Part shown: positions 9,002-16,655 of the stretch, piece by piece
How positions within the stretch are numbered: the first letter of the stretch is position 1
Layout of the letters: every line of letters begins with the position of its first letter
NCBI GenBank assembly: GCA_024685275.1
Contig: JAIKVY010000106.1
Coordinates: 1-32,409, forward strand
Length of the DNA stretch: 32,409 bases
Direction of reading: 5' to 3'
From: Clostridia bacterium
GTDB lineage: Bacteria; Bacillota; Clostridia; Christensenellales; DTU072
Made by a program: the position numbers and the translations under genes
Notes under the pieces: model-generated
What the model was told of the DNA's origin: nothing
Database searches by the model: none
Seen by the model: only the letters and a program-made list of their open reading frames with translations

Positions 9002-10187
9002 TCCTTTTCCTCTTTTTCAACAAAACAATAATCACATATAAAAAGATAGTGCTCAGTAACATTATCATATTTGCTGTAGTTGCAAAACTCGAAAATAATG
9101 CAATGTTGCCTGTCATCAAATATATCAACTTAAAGACCAAATATGGTGTTATTGTCGATATGCCAAACGCTATGTGATACCACCACTTTATATTAGGTAG
9201 TAAAAAATAAACAGCAATTAAATTTGAAACATCCAACAAAATTCCAAAAGATAAAACCAAAAATGAACCAATTTGGTCATGCGAATTTGTGGAAAAAACC
9301 AATCTAGAAGTATCAATTTTATACCCATCTATAAAATTATAGTCGCTTACCTTGTAATCAAAATCAGATTGGGGGTAGAGAGAAGTTGCATAATCAAAAT
9401 AGAACAAATTTCTAAAAGAATAAGAGGATAAAAAATAAAGGGATTGCTTTTTAGGACCTTTAAGAAACGCATCAGAAGACCAAGCAAAAACAAATTCACC
9501 AGCGCATTCAGTAACTGCATCATAAAAGTAATTTTGCTCTAAATAAATGTCTTCAATCTGCCATTCCTTTTCAACACCATTTGTCCTAAGAACTACTTTC
9601 GTATTAAGCAATGATTGATAATTTTCAGTGCTGTGTTCGAGACCATCCAAATCCAAAAACTTATCTGCTTGAGATTGCGAAATATAAATAAGGGAATTAA
9701 AACTTGGGTTCAATTTATCTCTTTTAAACATTAATTCAAGTGGATAATACTCGTGTTTGAAATGCCCGTGATATGGCACTGTGTTAAATCCAGAAGTAAC
9801 ATATACATAGCTTAAATTATTTGTAGAAATACTCTTAAATCTAACATCATATTGGTGATCGGCATTAACGGTGCTGACATAACTGGCAATATTTTCTCTA
9901 AAAACACCATATAAGTTATATAATTCAAGATTAGTATCAATTAAATTTTTATCTGTCTTTTCATTGGGCTCTACTAATAAAGCTGCATACTTTCCGTTTT
10001 TAGTATTATTTTTTACAACATTTGCAACAAATTCTGCTGTCTGTTCCACTTTTGTTTTTGAATTCATCGATCCACTGATAAAACAAAACGAAAAAGAAAT
10101 TAAGAAAAGTACGGAAATAAGTGTTATAAAAAATATCGCCCTATTACTTTCTTTTATTTGAAAAAGTTTTTTATAATTCTTAATCAT
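8988..10187 (-). CDS. Membrane protein with MacB/FtsX-like topology, function unknown
   Basis: There is no obvious family by motif, but the layout is distinctive: one N-terminal span at about 16-38, a large extracytoplasmic region of some 260 residues, then three spans at about 307-331, 336-359 and 368-391, with a basic tail. That is the topology of MacB/FtsX-type mechanotransmission permeases. The segment IYISQSQADKFLDLDGLEHS, then a beta-rich stretch ending EWQIEDIYLEQN, resembles the MacB periplasmic core. No ATPase partner lies next to it; the downstream gene encodes the Wzy-like protein and overlaps it by 14 bases. The first gene of the left unit, it might anchor or regulate chain assembly at the outer membrane face. 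The resemblance is an inference. Confidence 0.7.
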   Translation of the reverse strand: MIKNYKKLFQIKESNRAIFFITLISVLFLISFSFCFISGSMNSKTKVEQTAEFVANVVKNNTKNGKYAALLVEPNEKTDKNLIDTNLELYNLYGVFRENIASYVSTVNADHQYDVRFKSISTNNLSYVYVTSGFNTVPYHGHFKHEYYPLELMFKRDKLNPSFNSLIYISQSQADKFLDLDGLEHSTENYQSLLNTKVVLRTNGVEKEWQIEDIYLEQNYFYDAVTECAGEFVFAWSSDAFLKGPKKQSLYFLSSYSFRNLFYFDYATSLYPQSDFDYKVSDYNFIDGYKIDTSRLVFSTNSHDQIGSFLVLSFGILLDVSNLIAVYFLLPNIKWWYHIAFGISTITPYLVFKLIYLMTGNIALFSSFATTANMIMLLSTIFLYVIIVLLKKRKRNAVD

Positions 10188-10321
10188 CTATCTTTTGCCT
10201 TAACAGAATATAAGCAATATAAGTAACGTTGTTATTAATTATGAGGCTCATATTTATAAATATGTTACAGTATAATTATTAAAAAACAAAACAAATATTT
10301 TACTCTATCACCTTGTTTCGG

Positions 10322-10350
10322 ATTATAAATGAAGCAACCATGAATGAAAA
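10322..10350 (-). promoter_or_regulatory. Candidate sigma70-type promoter for the left minus-strand unit
   Basis: On the minus strand a perfect TATAAT (10322-10327) lies 17 bases after TTTTCA (10345-10350, four of six matches to the -35 consensus). Transcription would start near 10315, giving a leader of roughly 130 bases before the ATG at 10187. The leader contains a small palindrome, ATGAG-G-CTCAT, at 10241-10251. The site almost touches the plus-strand promoter at 10353-10361, forming a divergent control region. Confidence 0.5.
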
Positions 10351-10352
10351 AA

Positions 10353-10361
10353 TGATATAAT
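10353..10361 (+). promoter_or_regulatory. Candidate extended -10 promoter for the TagF-like gene
   Basis: The sequence TGATATAAT is an extended -10 element (TG one base before a perfect TATAAT at 10356-10361). No good -35 hexamer lies 17 bases upstream, as is common for extended -10 promoters. The start would fall near 10368, about 20 bases before the ATG at 10388, with GAAG as a weak ribosome binding site. Confidence 0.5.
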
Positions 10362-10387
10362 CACTTAAAACACCACGAAGAAAATCT

Positions 10388-11557
10388 ATGAATAAAAAAA
10401 ATTACTTAAAGTGCGATTCAAAGCTCAAATATTCAACATTTTTATTCTTTTATCTTTTCTTGTACATTCCTGCGTTTTTGCTATATCACAGAAAAAATAA
10501 TTGGCTCATTTGTGAGCGTGGAACAGATGCTCAAGATAATGGCTATGTGTTTTATAACTTTTTAAAGAAAAACCACAAAAACTTAAAGGTTTTTTACTTA
10601 TTAAGTAAGGGCAGTCCGGATGCCAGCAAAATAGATCCGAACGATATCGTTGAGTTTGGTTCCATAAAGCACTTTATGCTTGCCATTGGATGTAAAGTGC
10701 AAATAAGCTCTCACCTTTTCGGCTATTGCCCTTGGCCAAACTTTATGTTGTATTTAAGAAAATATAGAACAAAAAATCTTCATGTATTTTTACAACACGG
10801 AATTACATACAACAATCAATACGGCTTTTACAGAAAGGTATGCAAGGCTCTAGATATTTACATATGTGGATCTGAATTTGAGCATCAATTTGTACGCAGC
10901 ACATTTGGGTATTCAGAAAGTGAGGCAGTATTAACCGGGTTTGCTAGATTTGACAATCTCCACACTGGAATTAAAGAAAAAAGTTTGCTAATCATGCCTA
11001 CATGGAGAAGATATCTAGCAAAAATTGATAGTGATGATTTTGTTAACAGTTCCTACTATAAACATTGGCATTCGTTAATGAACAATCAAACTCTTAAAAA
11101 GCTTTGTGCAAAAAATAACCTTAAACCGATGTTTTATCTCCATTCATCATTGCAGTCTTTTTCAAAAGAATTTGATGATTTAGATAATGTCGTTGTAATT
11201 AAGTATGGTGAAGAAACTGTACAAAATTTGCTAAAAGAAGCCGCAATATTGATCACAGACTATTCAAGCGTTTTCTTCGATTGTTTATATATGAACAAAA
11301 ATATTCTTCTTTATCAATTTGATAAAGATGATTTTCAAAAAGGTCATTATGAAGAAGGCTATTTTGATAAAATGGACAAAACATTTATCCCTTCTGAAAC
11401 GACGGAAAGAAGCATTATAGAAAAGCTGCAAGAACTACTAGATGGCAAAAACAAAATTAGACCTCTTCAACTAAAAAATTATTCAGATAGCTTTTTTGGG
11501 ATCAAAGATCAAAAAAACTGTGAAAGAATATTTGAGAGAATTATGACTAAATTATAA
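10388..11557 (+). CDS. CDP-glycerol glycerophosphotransferase (TagB/TagF)-like protein
   Basis: The family transfers glycerol phosphate (or a related polyol phosphate) from a CDP donor to teichoic-acid-like or capsular chains. Seen here: a hydrophobic N-terminal segment (17-33) for membrane association, FLQHGITYNNQYG with His137, LTGFARFDNL, MPTWRRYL, and ILITDYSSVFFDCLYMN, the conserved donor-site signature (TDYSS 290-294). A HYEEGYFDKMD stretch near the end is also typical. At 389 residues it is a compact member. It is the only plus-strand gene inside the locus and ends in a six-base tail-to-tail overlap with the GT4 at 11552. No CDP-glycerol synthase (TagD) is in the window. Codons 2-5 hold an eight-A run. 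Confidence 0.9.
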   Translation: MNKKNYLKCDSKLKYSTFLFFYLFLYIPAFLLYHRKNNWLICERGTDAQDNGYVFYNFLKKNHKNLKVFYLLSKGSPDASKIDPNDIVEFGSIKHFMLAIGCKVQISSHLFGYCPWPNFMLYLRKYRTKNLHVFLQHGITYNNQYGFYRKVCKALDIYICGSEFEHQFVRSTFGYSESEAVLTGFARFDNLHTGIKEKSLLIMPTWRRYLAKIDSDDFVNSSYYKHWHSLMNNQTLKKLCAKNNLKPMFYLHSSLQSFSKEFDDLDNVVVIKYGEETVQNLLKEAAILITDYSSVFFDCLYMNKNILLYQFDKDDFQKGHYEEGYFDKMDKTFIPSETTERSIIEKLQELLDGKNKIRPLQLKNYSDSFFGIKDQKNCERIFERIMTKL

Positions 11558-12646
11558 GTTATATATTCTATCTATAGATTTAGTGAATGTGTCTGATGAA
11601 AACTTGGTAATATCATAAACATTTCTTTTATTTTTGTTTGTACTAAAAGTTTTAATAATCTTTTCTGCCCATATTTGGGAAGCATTATTGATTGGCAAAA
11701 ACGTCACTCCACCACAATCCATTTCCCTTGTAATAGTGTCAGATGCAAAGCAACTTATACCACAAGCTTGTGCCTCAACCAAGCTAATCGGAGCCGCTTC
11801 AGAAATAGATGGGAGCAAGAAGAATGTAGTGCTTTCAAAAATATCTCCAACACCATTTCTACCATCAATAATAGAAACAAAATCTTCAAGCTTTTTGCTT
11901 TTTATACTAGCCTTAATATCTTCTAAATACGATACTTCCACAGGAAAACCAACTAAATTCAATTTACATTTATTCCCCTGCCTTACAATTGCTTCCAAAA
12001 CTTCAATGGAAAACAATTGATTTTTTCTACTAGAAAACGTTGCGACATGCGTTAATACCATTTCGTCTTTCAATTTACATTTTACAGCATTATTAAATTT
12101 TGTTTCATTGTAGGAATTATAGATAATTGAATATGGTTTGTTTTTAAACATTGATAAGCAGCATTTTTCGCACACCCCTATATTACAAGAAGAGTATTTA
12201 AGCAATTCCCTTCGATTATATTTTGCTAAGATTTCAGATATAAAACCAACGCGTTTCCTGAACTCATTATTGCAATGAGTAATTCTAATTTTTACATTAT
12301 TACGTTTCCCTGCTTTTAAAATTGACCATCCCTCTTCTTCTTTAAAAGAATGGATAATATCTATTTTATTGTTCTTAATAATTTCAGTACTTTTTTTGAA
12401 TAAAATGCGAGGATAAGTCCAAAAATACCAAATTAATTTTTTAAATGATGTTTTAGGCGGTTCAATTTTTAATTTTATAATATTCACATTTCTTTCTTTT
12501 AAAAATGGGTAATAAAAATCATCATCATTAAAAACAAGCAATGATATTCGGCATTTTTTATACTGAGCATCAATAACTTGGCATATTACATTCGGAACAC
12601 CACTGTTTCCCATCCCGTTATTTGCGATAATTAGTATATTTTTCAT
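11552..12646 (-). CDS. Glycosyltransferase, GT4-like
   Basis: The protein opens MKNILIIANNGMGNSGVPNV, a GT-B acceptor-domain loop in which the usual GGAE-type motif reads NSGVPN. The donor domain shows THVATFSSRKNQLFSIEVL and then LLPSISEAAPISLVEAQACG, with the E-x7-E catalytic spacing of GT4. A cysteine-rich patch (CEKCCLSMF) lies in the middle. Length 364 is normal. The start overlaps the preceding GT2 stop as ATGA. The gene is last in the right-hand unit and converges with the TagF-like gene, sharing TTATAA at their ends; no terminator hairpin is visible there. Donor sugar unknown. Confidence 0.87.
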   Translation of the reverse strand: MKNILIIANNGMGNSGVPNVICQVIDAQYKKCRISLLVFNDDDFYYPFLKERNVNIIKLKIEPPKTSFKKLIWYFWTYPRILFKKSTEIIKNNKIDIIHSFKEEEGWSILKAGKRNNVKIRITHCNNEFRKRVGFISEILAKYNRRELLKYSSCNIGVCEKCCLSMFKNKPYSIIYNSYNETKFNNAVKCKLKDEMVLTHVATFSSRKNQLFSIEVLEAIVRQGNKCKLNLVGFPVEVSYLEDIKASIKSKKLEDFVSIIDGRNGVGDIFESTTFFLLPSISEAAPISLVEAQACGISCFASDTITREMDCGGVTFLPINNASQIWAEKIIKTFSTNKNKRNVYDITKFSSDTFTKSIDRIYNL

Positions 12647-13683
12647 TTGATTTTTCTCGTAATTATTTTAAATCCTAATGAAATATATGTTCGAAAATCA
12701 AGTCTTCTTAATGTTTTTCGTAAATCTCTATTTTTAAAAATGGTTTTATAATCCTTAACTTCCATATAATCAAATAATCGAGTTTTATTAACTAATTTTT
12801 TGGAACTTTTTTTATATTTAAAATTAGTAAATAAATCAAATTCTTCAAGTGCCTTAAAGAATTCTTCTCTCTTCTTATCACCTTTGTTTTCTTTATGATT
12901 TATAGACCAGCTACCTTGTGCAAATTGCTGATATACTGACATAACTCTGTCTATAAAACATGTCTTTCCTAATGAACCAAAATATCTCAATAAACTCTCA
13001 TCCAAATTTGGCATTACTTTTAAAAACTCTGGTTGAAGTTTTAAAAGGGATGAATAATCAGCCGCCCTAAAAAAATAAGAGCTCGTTTGAAAATTATATC
13101 TGTCATATACAAGTGAAATAAAATGCTTATCGGTCAACATCTTTGAATTCATCTTGAATAATGGAATTGTCTTGTCATCTGTAGAATAATTTGTATCCAC
13201 GGATTGAGCTTTAACTCTATGTACACAAAATCCACAATCGCCAAAATAATCTAAAACAGAAACTTGCAAATAAAGTTTAAGTGGATCTATCCAGAAATCG
13301 TCCCCTTCGCATAATGCAATATATTTTCCGCTGGACTTTGCATTTGTAGCAACAGCCATATCAACAAAACTGCCCGTCATAGAGTATACATTTTGTGATT
13401 CATAAATTGGCTTAACTATGTTTGGATATCTTTTAAAATATGAGTCGATGATAGCCTTACTACCATCATCTGAAAAATCATCATGAATGATGATTTCAAC
13501 ATTAAAATCAACGAGCTGATTTAAAAATGAATCTAAACATCTCGATAAATATTTTTGATGATTATAAACAAAACAATGTATGCTTACGGTGATTATATCC
13601 GCTTCTTTTTCCTGCTTAAAAACAGGTCGGACGCAATCTTTTTTAGCTAAAGCAAAATTAATAACCTTGTTAACGCTTCTCAT
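12643..13683 (-). CDS. Glycosyltransferase, GT2 family
   Basis: The GT-A core begins at about residue 30 (TVSIHCFVYNHQKYLSRCL), followed by IIIHDDFSDDGSKAII and the metal-binding CEGDDFWIDPLK. The NHQ motif and the second-DD form ECDD/EGDDFW are those of a GT2 subgroup common in capsule loci that transfers rhamnose- or hexose-type sugars; the exact donor is not deducible. An N-terminal extension of 30 residues precedes the core. The ATG overlaps the kinase-like gene upstream by 14 bases, with AAGG before it, and the end couples to the GT4 through ATGA. Length 346. Confidence 0.88.
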   Translation of the reverse strand: MRSVNKVINFALAKKDCVRPVFKQEKEADIITVSIHCFVYNHQKYLSRCLDSFLNQLVDFNVEIIIHDDFSDDGSKAIIDSYFKRYPNIVKPIYESQNVYSMTGSFVDMAVATNAKSSGKYIALCEGDDFWIDPLKLYLQVSVLDYFGDCGFCVHRVKAQSVDTNYSTDDKTIPLFKMNSKMLTDKHFISLVYDRYNFQTSSYFFRAADYSSLLKLQPEFLKVMPNLDESLLRYFGSLGKTCFIDRVMSVYQQFAQGSWSINHKENKGDKKREEFFKALEEFDLFTNFKYKKSSKKLVNKTRLFDYMEVKDYKTIFKNRDLRKTLRRLDFRTYISLGFKIITRKIK

Positions 13684-14605
13684 TTATTATACCTTGATTT
13701 TGTAGATTCATCTTATACTTGCCTAATGCAGTTGATGTCATTGGGAATTGTGACAAGTCAGCATTTTCAAACCAACGAATGTAAAAATGAATGGTCTTAG
13801 GGTCATTAATTATGTTCATTTGGTTTACCCAATAATAAATATATGAGGCTAAATACTTATCAACGAAACTGTTGTCATAAGATATTCCATTTATGTTGCA
13901 AAACTCTTGTACTAATGCCAAAAAATTACCACTACAAAAAAGTTTAAATGCCTCCTCGTGTTTACTAGCAATAATATAATAAAAAACATCGTATAAAAGC
14001 GGATATAAATTAATATCATCAGCATCTATTAATTGGATTTTGTCGTCTTTCCAGAAAATGTTTTTGGTATGGCAATCACCATGTTGAGGATAAAAAATTA
14101 CATCTTCGGATTTTTCACACATATTCAAAGTCTTCACTTCAAAAAATTTCTTCTTAATGTTTTTAAAATAAAATTGAACAAACATCCACAAACGTTCTTC
14201 ATCGTTAAATTGATCACCTTTAACTACGTCAGAAATGATAAGATTATGGTCATCATCAAATTTGGTAGACATTACTTTGTAGGGCAACCTATTAGCAAAT
14301 AATTGAATATTTTTCTTAATTGATGAAAACCGATCAAATCCTTTTACAAAAGTAAAGACCAGTTTATCATCCATAAGTAATGTCTTATATGGCGTGATAT
14401 ATATTTTTCCTTTATCTAATAAGTAACTGAATTTATTATTACTTTTTATTTTGAAAGTTGAAAAAAATATTGCATTGTCTTTTGGCTTTATAAAAAAATC
14501 GTTACCACGGATGTTGTATTTTCCGTTTTTTAATACAAAAGAGCATTTTAAAAATGCTTTTTTTATTTTTAAACGATTATCAATCTTATTAAAAAAAGAA
14601 AACAT
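13670..14605 (-). CDS. Phosphotransferase of the APH/protein-kinase-like fold
   Basis: The C-terminal half holds the two signatures of aminoglycoside-phosphotransferase-fold kinases: the catalytic loop QHGDCHTKNIF (His-Gly-Asp at 175-177, Asn182) and the metal-binding LIDADDINLYP (Asp194). The N-terminal lobe is short and Lys-rich, ending in a likely hinge near LIISDVVKG. No membrane span is evident. In a glycan locus the likely substrate is a sugar, a polyol or the lipid-linked chain rather than an antibiotic; chain-terminating kinases of ABC-exported O-antigens are one precedent for the role, though the fold match is not proven here. The gene follows the aminotransferase by four bases and overlaps the next GT2 by 14. 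Confidence 0.8.
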   Translation of the reverse strand: MFSFFNKIDNRLKIKKAFLKCSFVLKNGKYNIRGNDFFIKPKDNAIFFSTFKIKSNNKFSYLLDKGKIYITPYKTLLMDDKLVFTFVKGFDRFSSIKKNIQLFANRLPYKVMSTKFDDDHNLIISDVVKGDQFNDEERLWMFVQFYFKNIKKKFFEVKTLNMCEKSEDVIFYPQHGDCHTKNIFWKDDKIQLIDADDINLYPLLYDVFYYIIASKHEEAFKLFCSGNFLALVQEFCNINGISYDNSFVDKYLASYIYYWVNQMNIINDPKTIHFYIRWFENADLSQFPMTSTALGKYKMNLQNQGIINEKR

Positions 14606-14609
14606 TGTT

Positions 14610-15701
14610 CTACCCTAAAATAATATCGCAAATTTTATCGACCTCTTCCTGGGTGATGTCGGAAAATAATGGCAAAGTTAATATATGCTCAGAAATACGT
14701 TTTGCAACAGGTGTATCACCTTTATCAAAACTCTTATAACAATCAAACTGGCTAGTAAGTGGATAAAAGTATTTTCTTGCACCAATACTATGTTCAGCAA
14801 GCATTTCTTTTATCTTATTTCTATCAAATTTATAGCCATCAAAGACTACTGGCATATAAGAATAATTATGCTCAACATTAGGTTGGTCCGGAATCATATA
14901 AATTCCATTTATATTAGACAAACGTTTACGATATTGAATTACAGCTTTTCTTCTATTTTCAATGCATTCATCAATATGCCTTAAATTACATATGCCCATA
15001 GATGCTTGGAACTCATTCATTTTTGCATTTCCACCAACATATAAACAATGCTCTTCATCACGAATTCCAAAATTTTTCATATCTTCTACAAGCTGCTTAA
15101 ATGATGGGTCTTTAAAGCAAATACAGCCGCCTTCAATTGTATTAAATACCTTAGTAGCATGAAAGCTGAACATTACAACATCACCAAAATTAGCTATACC
15201 AACACCCTTATATTTCACTCCAAATGCGTGTGCCGCATCATAAATAACCTTTAAATTGTGTTTTTTTGCGATTTTTTCGATTTCTTCAACATTACAAATA
15301 TTTCCGTAAACATGAACTGGCAATATTGCAACAGTCTTCTCATTGATTAGGCTTTCTATTTTATTAACATCAATTGTAAAATCTTTATCGTTAATATCGC
15401 AAAATCTAGGAATCATGCCACATCTCACTATTGCGTTTGTTGTACTCACAAAAGTAAAAGGTGTAGTGATAATTTCGCTGCCTTGTGGAAAATCAAACAT
15501 AGAAATAGCTGCTTCTAATGCAAGATGACCATTTGTGTATAGACTTATGTTTTGAGTTGTTAAAAAGCGTTTCAATTGGTTTTGAAATTGCAAGTGCTTT
15601 GTTCCATTATTTGTTAGCCAATGAGAATCCCACAACTCTTTAATTTCATAAATATATTCTTCGAAAGAAGGCATGGATGATTTTGTTACGTTAATTTTCA
15701 T
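14610..15701 (-). CDS. DegT/DnrJ/EryC1-family sugar aminotransferase (VioA-like)
   Basis: This PLP enzyme would aminate a 4-keto-6-deoxy nucleotide sugar using glutamate. The start KINVTKSSMPSFEEY is typical of VioA-like members, followed by YTNGHLALEAAI (phosphate binding), VIYDAAHAFGVKYKG (Asp that binds the PLP ring) and FSFHATKVFNTIEGG, whose Lys (about 184) forms the Schiff base. GGNAKMNEFQA and ARKYFYPL also fit. Length is 363 from the ATG at 15701; a GTG at 15713 is also in frame. The ATG is favoured because the neighbouring GT2, read in its alternative frame, would end in TAATG exactly there. With RmlA/RmlB present and RmlC/D absent, dTDP-4-keto-6-deoxyglucose is the likeliest substrate; the UDP-keto-HexNAc is the alternative. 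Confidence 0.92.
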   Translation of the reverse strand: MKINVTKSSMPSFEEYIYEIKELWDSHWLTNNGTKHLQFQNQLKRFLTTQNISLYTNGHLALEAAISMFDFPQGSEIITTPFTFVSTTNAIVRCGMIPRFCDINDKDFTIDVNKIESLINEKTVAILPVHVYGNICNVEEIEKIAKKHNLKVIYDAAHAFGVKYKGVGIANFGDVVMFSFHATKVFNTIEGGCICFKDPSFKQLVEDMKNFGIRDEEHCLYVGGNAKMNEFQASMGICNLRHIDECIENRRKAVIQYRKRLSNINGIYMIPDQPNVEHNYSYMPVVFDGYKFDRNKIKEMLAEHSIGARKYFYPLTSQFDCYKSFDKGDTPVAKRISEHILTLPLFSDITQEEVDKICDIILG

Positions 15702-15722
15702 TATTTTATCCACTTATCAAAT

Positions 15723-16652
15723 TTATGCTTCAAAAAGTACAATCGTGGGAACGTGATAATTAATTTGCATTTTAAATACCCCCCCCGATCGAATTTTCAA
15801 TTTTCTTAATTGAGCAAATTTAAATTTTTGGATTTTAAATCCGGTTTTTTCTACCAATCCATTCAAAACAAAAAGACAGGTTTTCAAAAATTTAAGTGCT
15901 AGTTTATATTTTTTCCGATCATAAAAATCGCAAAAACGATCATAATTTGCAATATAATTCGATTCCATCGAAGTTAATGTATCGGTTCTATATGTTAAAG
16001 AATTACCATATCTTCTTAAGAAATACAAAACTTCAGGAACAACAATCATTCGCTTAGCTTTTTTCACTAAATTATGTATCATTCTAGAATCTTCATAAAC
16101 GATTCCCTCGAAGGAAAGTCCGTCGAACAAGGTTTTCCTAAACATCTTATTTGTCATTAAATTTATGACACCCTTCATTCCAAAGTCAGTATCCCAAAAT
16201 GAATCTTCATCCATTGTCTTGCTAATCATAAAAGTTGGGTTTGAGACATTTTTTAAAACATCTCCTTCAAAATAGCGCTTTTGTAAATAACAAATAGACA
16301 TATCACAATCTTCTATATTCTTAATTGTATTATAAAGGATTTTTATATAATTTTGATCAATAAAATCATCACCATCAACGAAAGATATAAAGCTGCCTTT
16401 AGCTAAGGAAATTCCAAAATTTCTGCATGCCGCTACACCTTTATTATTTTGGTGAAATACCCTAATATTTTCATATTTTTTTTCATAATCATCACAAATA
16501 TTAACGGTTTTATCAGTCGAACCGTCATCAATAAGAATTATTTCAAACTCATTAAAAGACTGTTTTAAAATTGAAGCAAGACATTCATCTAAATACTTTT
16601 CAACATTATAAACAGGGACTATTATACTAACCAAGATTTCTTTTTTCGCCAT
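15723..16652 (-). CDS. Glycosyltransferase, GT2 family, with eight-G tract near the 3' end
   Basis: The GT-A core is clear: SIIVPVYNVEKYLDECL, IIDDGSTDKT, SFVDGDDFIDQNY and a VYEDSRMIHNL catalytic region. An AGGAAG ribosome binding site precedes the ATG. At codons 289-292 (RSGGV) the coding strand has eight G residues, exceptional in this AT-rich sequence. As given, the protein ends after 18 further residues (309 in all). With seven Gs the frame would continue for 25 residues, including ITFPRLYFLKHKFDKW, a basic-hydrophobic tail like those of other GT2 enzymes. It would then stop at TAA overlapping the next ATG. With nine Gs it would stop almost at once. This suggests slipped-strand variation, or a sequencing error. 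Only the C-terminus is affected; the catalytic domain is complete. Confidence 0.88.
   Translation of the reverse strand: MAKKEILVSIIVPVYNVEKYLDECLASILKQSFNEFEIILIDDGSTDKTVNICDDYEKKYENIRVFHQNNKGVAACRNFGISLAKGSFISFVDGDDFIDQNYIKILYNTIKNIEDCDMSICYLQKRYFEGDVLKNVSNPTFMISKTMDEDSFWDTDFGMKGVINLMTNKMFRKTLFDGLSFEGIVYEDSRMIHNLVKKAKRMIVVPEVLYFLRRYGNSLTYRTDTLTSMESNYIANYDRFCDFYDRKKYKLALKFLKTCLFVLNGLVEKTGFKIQKFKFAQLRKLKIRSGGVFKMQINYHVPTIVLFEA
15779..15786 (-). repeat. Homopolymeric G8 tract (coding strand) in the GT2 gene
   Basis: Eight consecutive Cs on the plus strand read as eight Gs in the coding strand. I see no other G or C run of this length in the window. One base fewer restores an extended C-terminal frame joined to the next gene by TAATG. 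See the host gene for consequences. Confidence 0.9.
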
Positions 16653-16655
16653 TTC

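Noticed and set aside
11634..12020. Plus-strand open frames opposite the GT4 at 11552-12646
   Set aside because: Two overlapping antisense frames without homology or start signals; the minus-strand gene has the GT4 signature.
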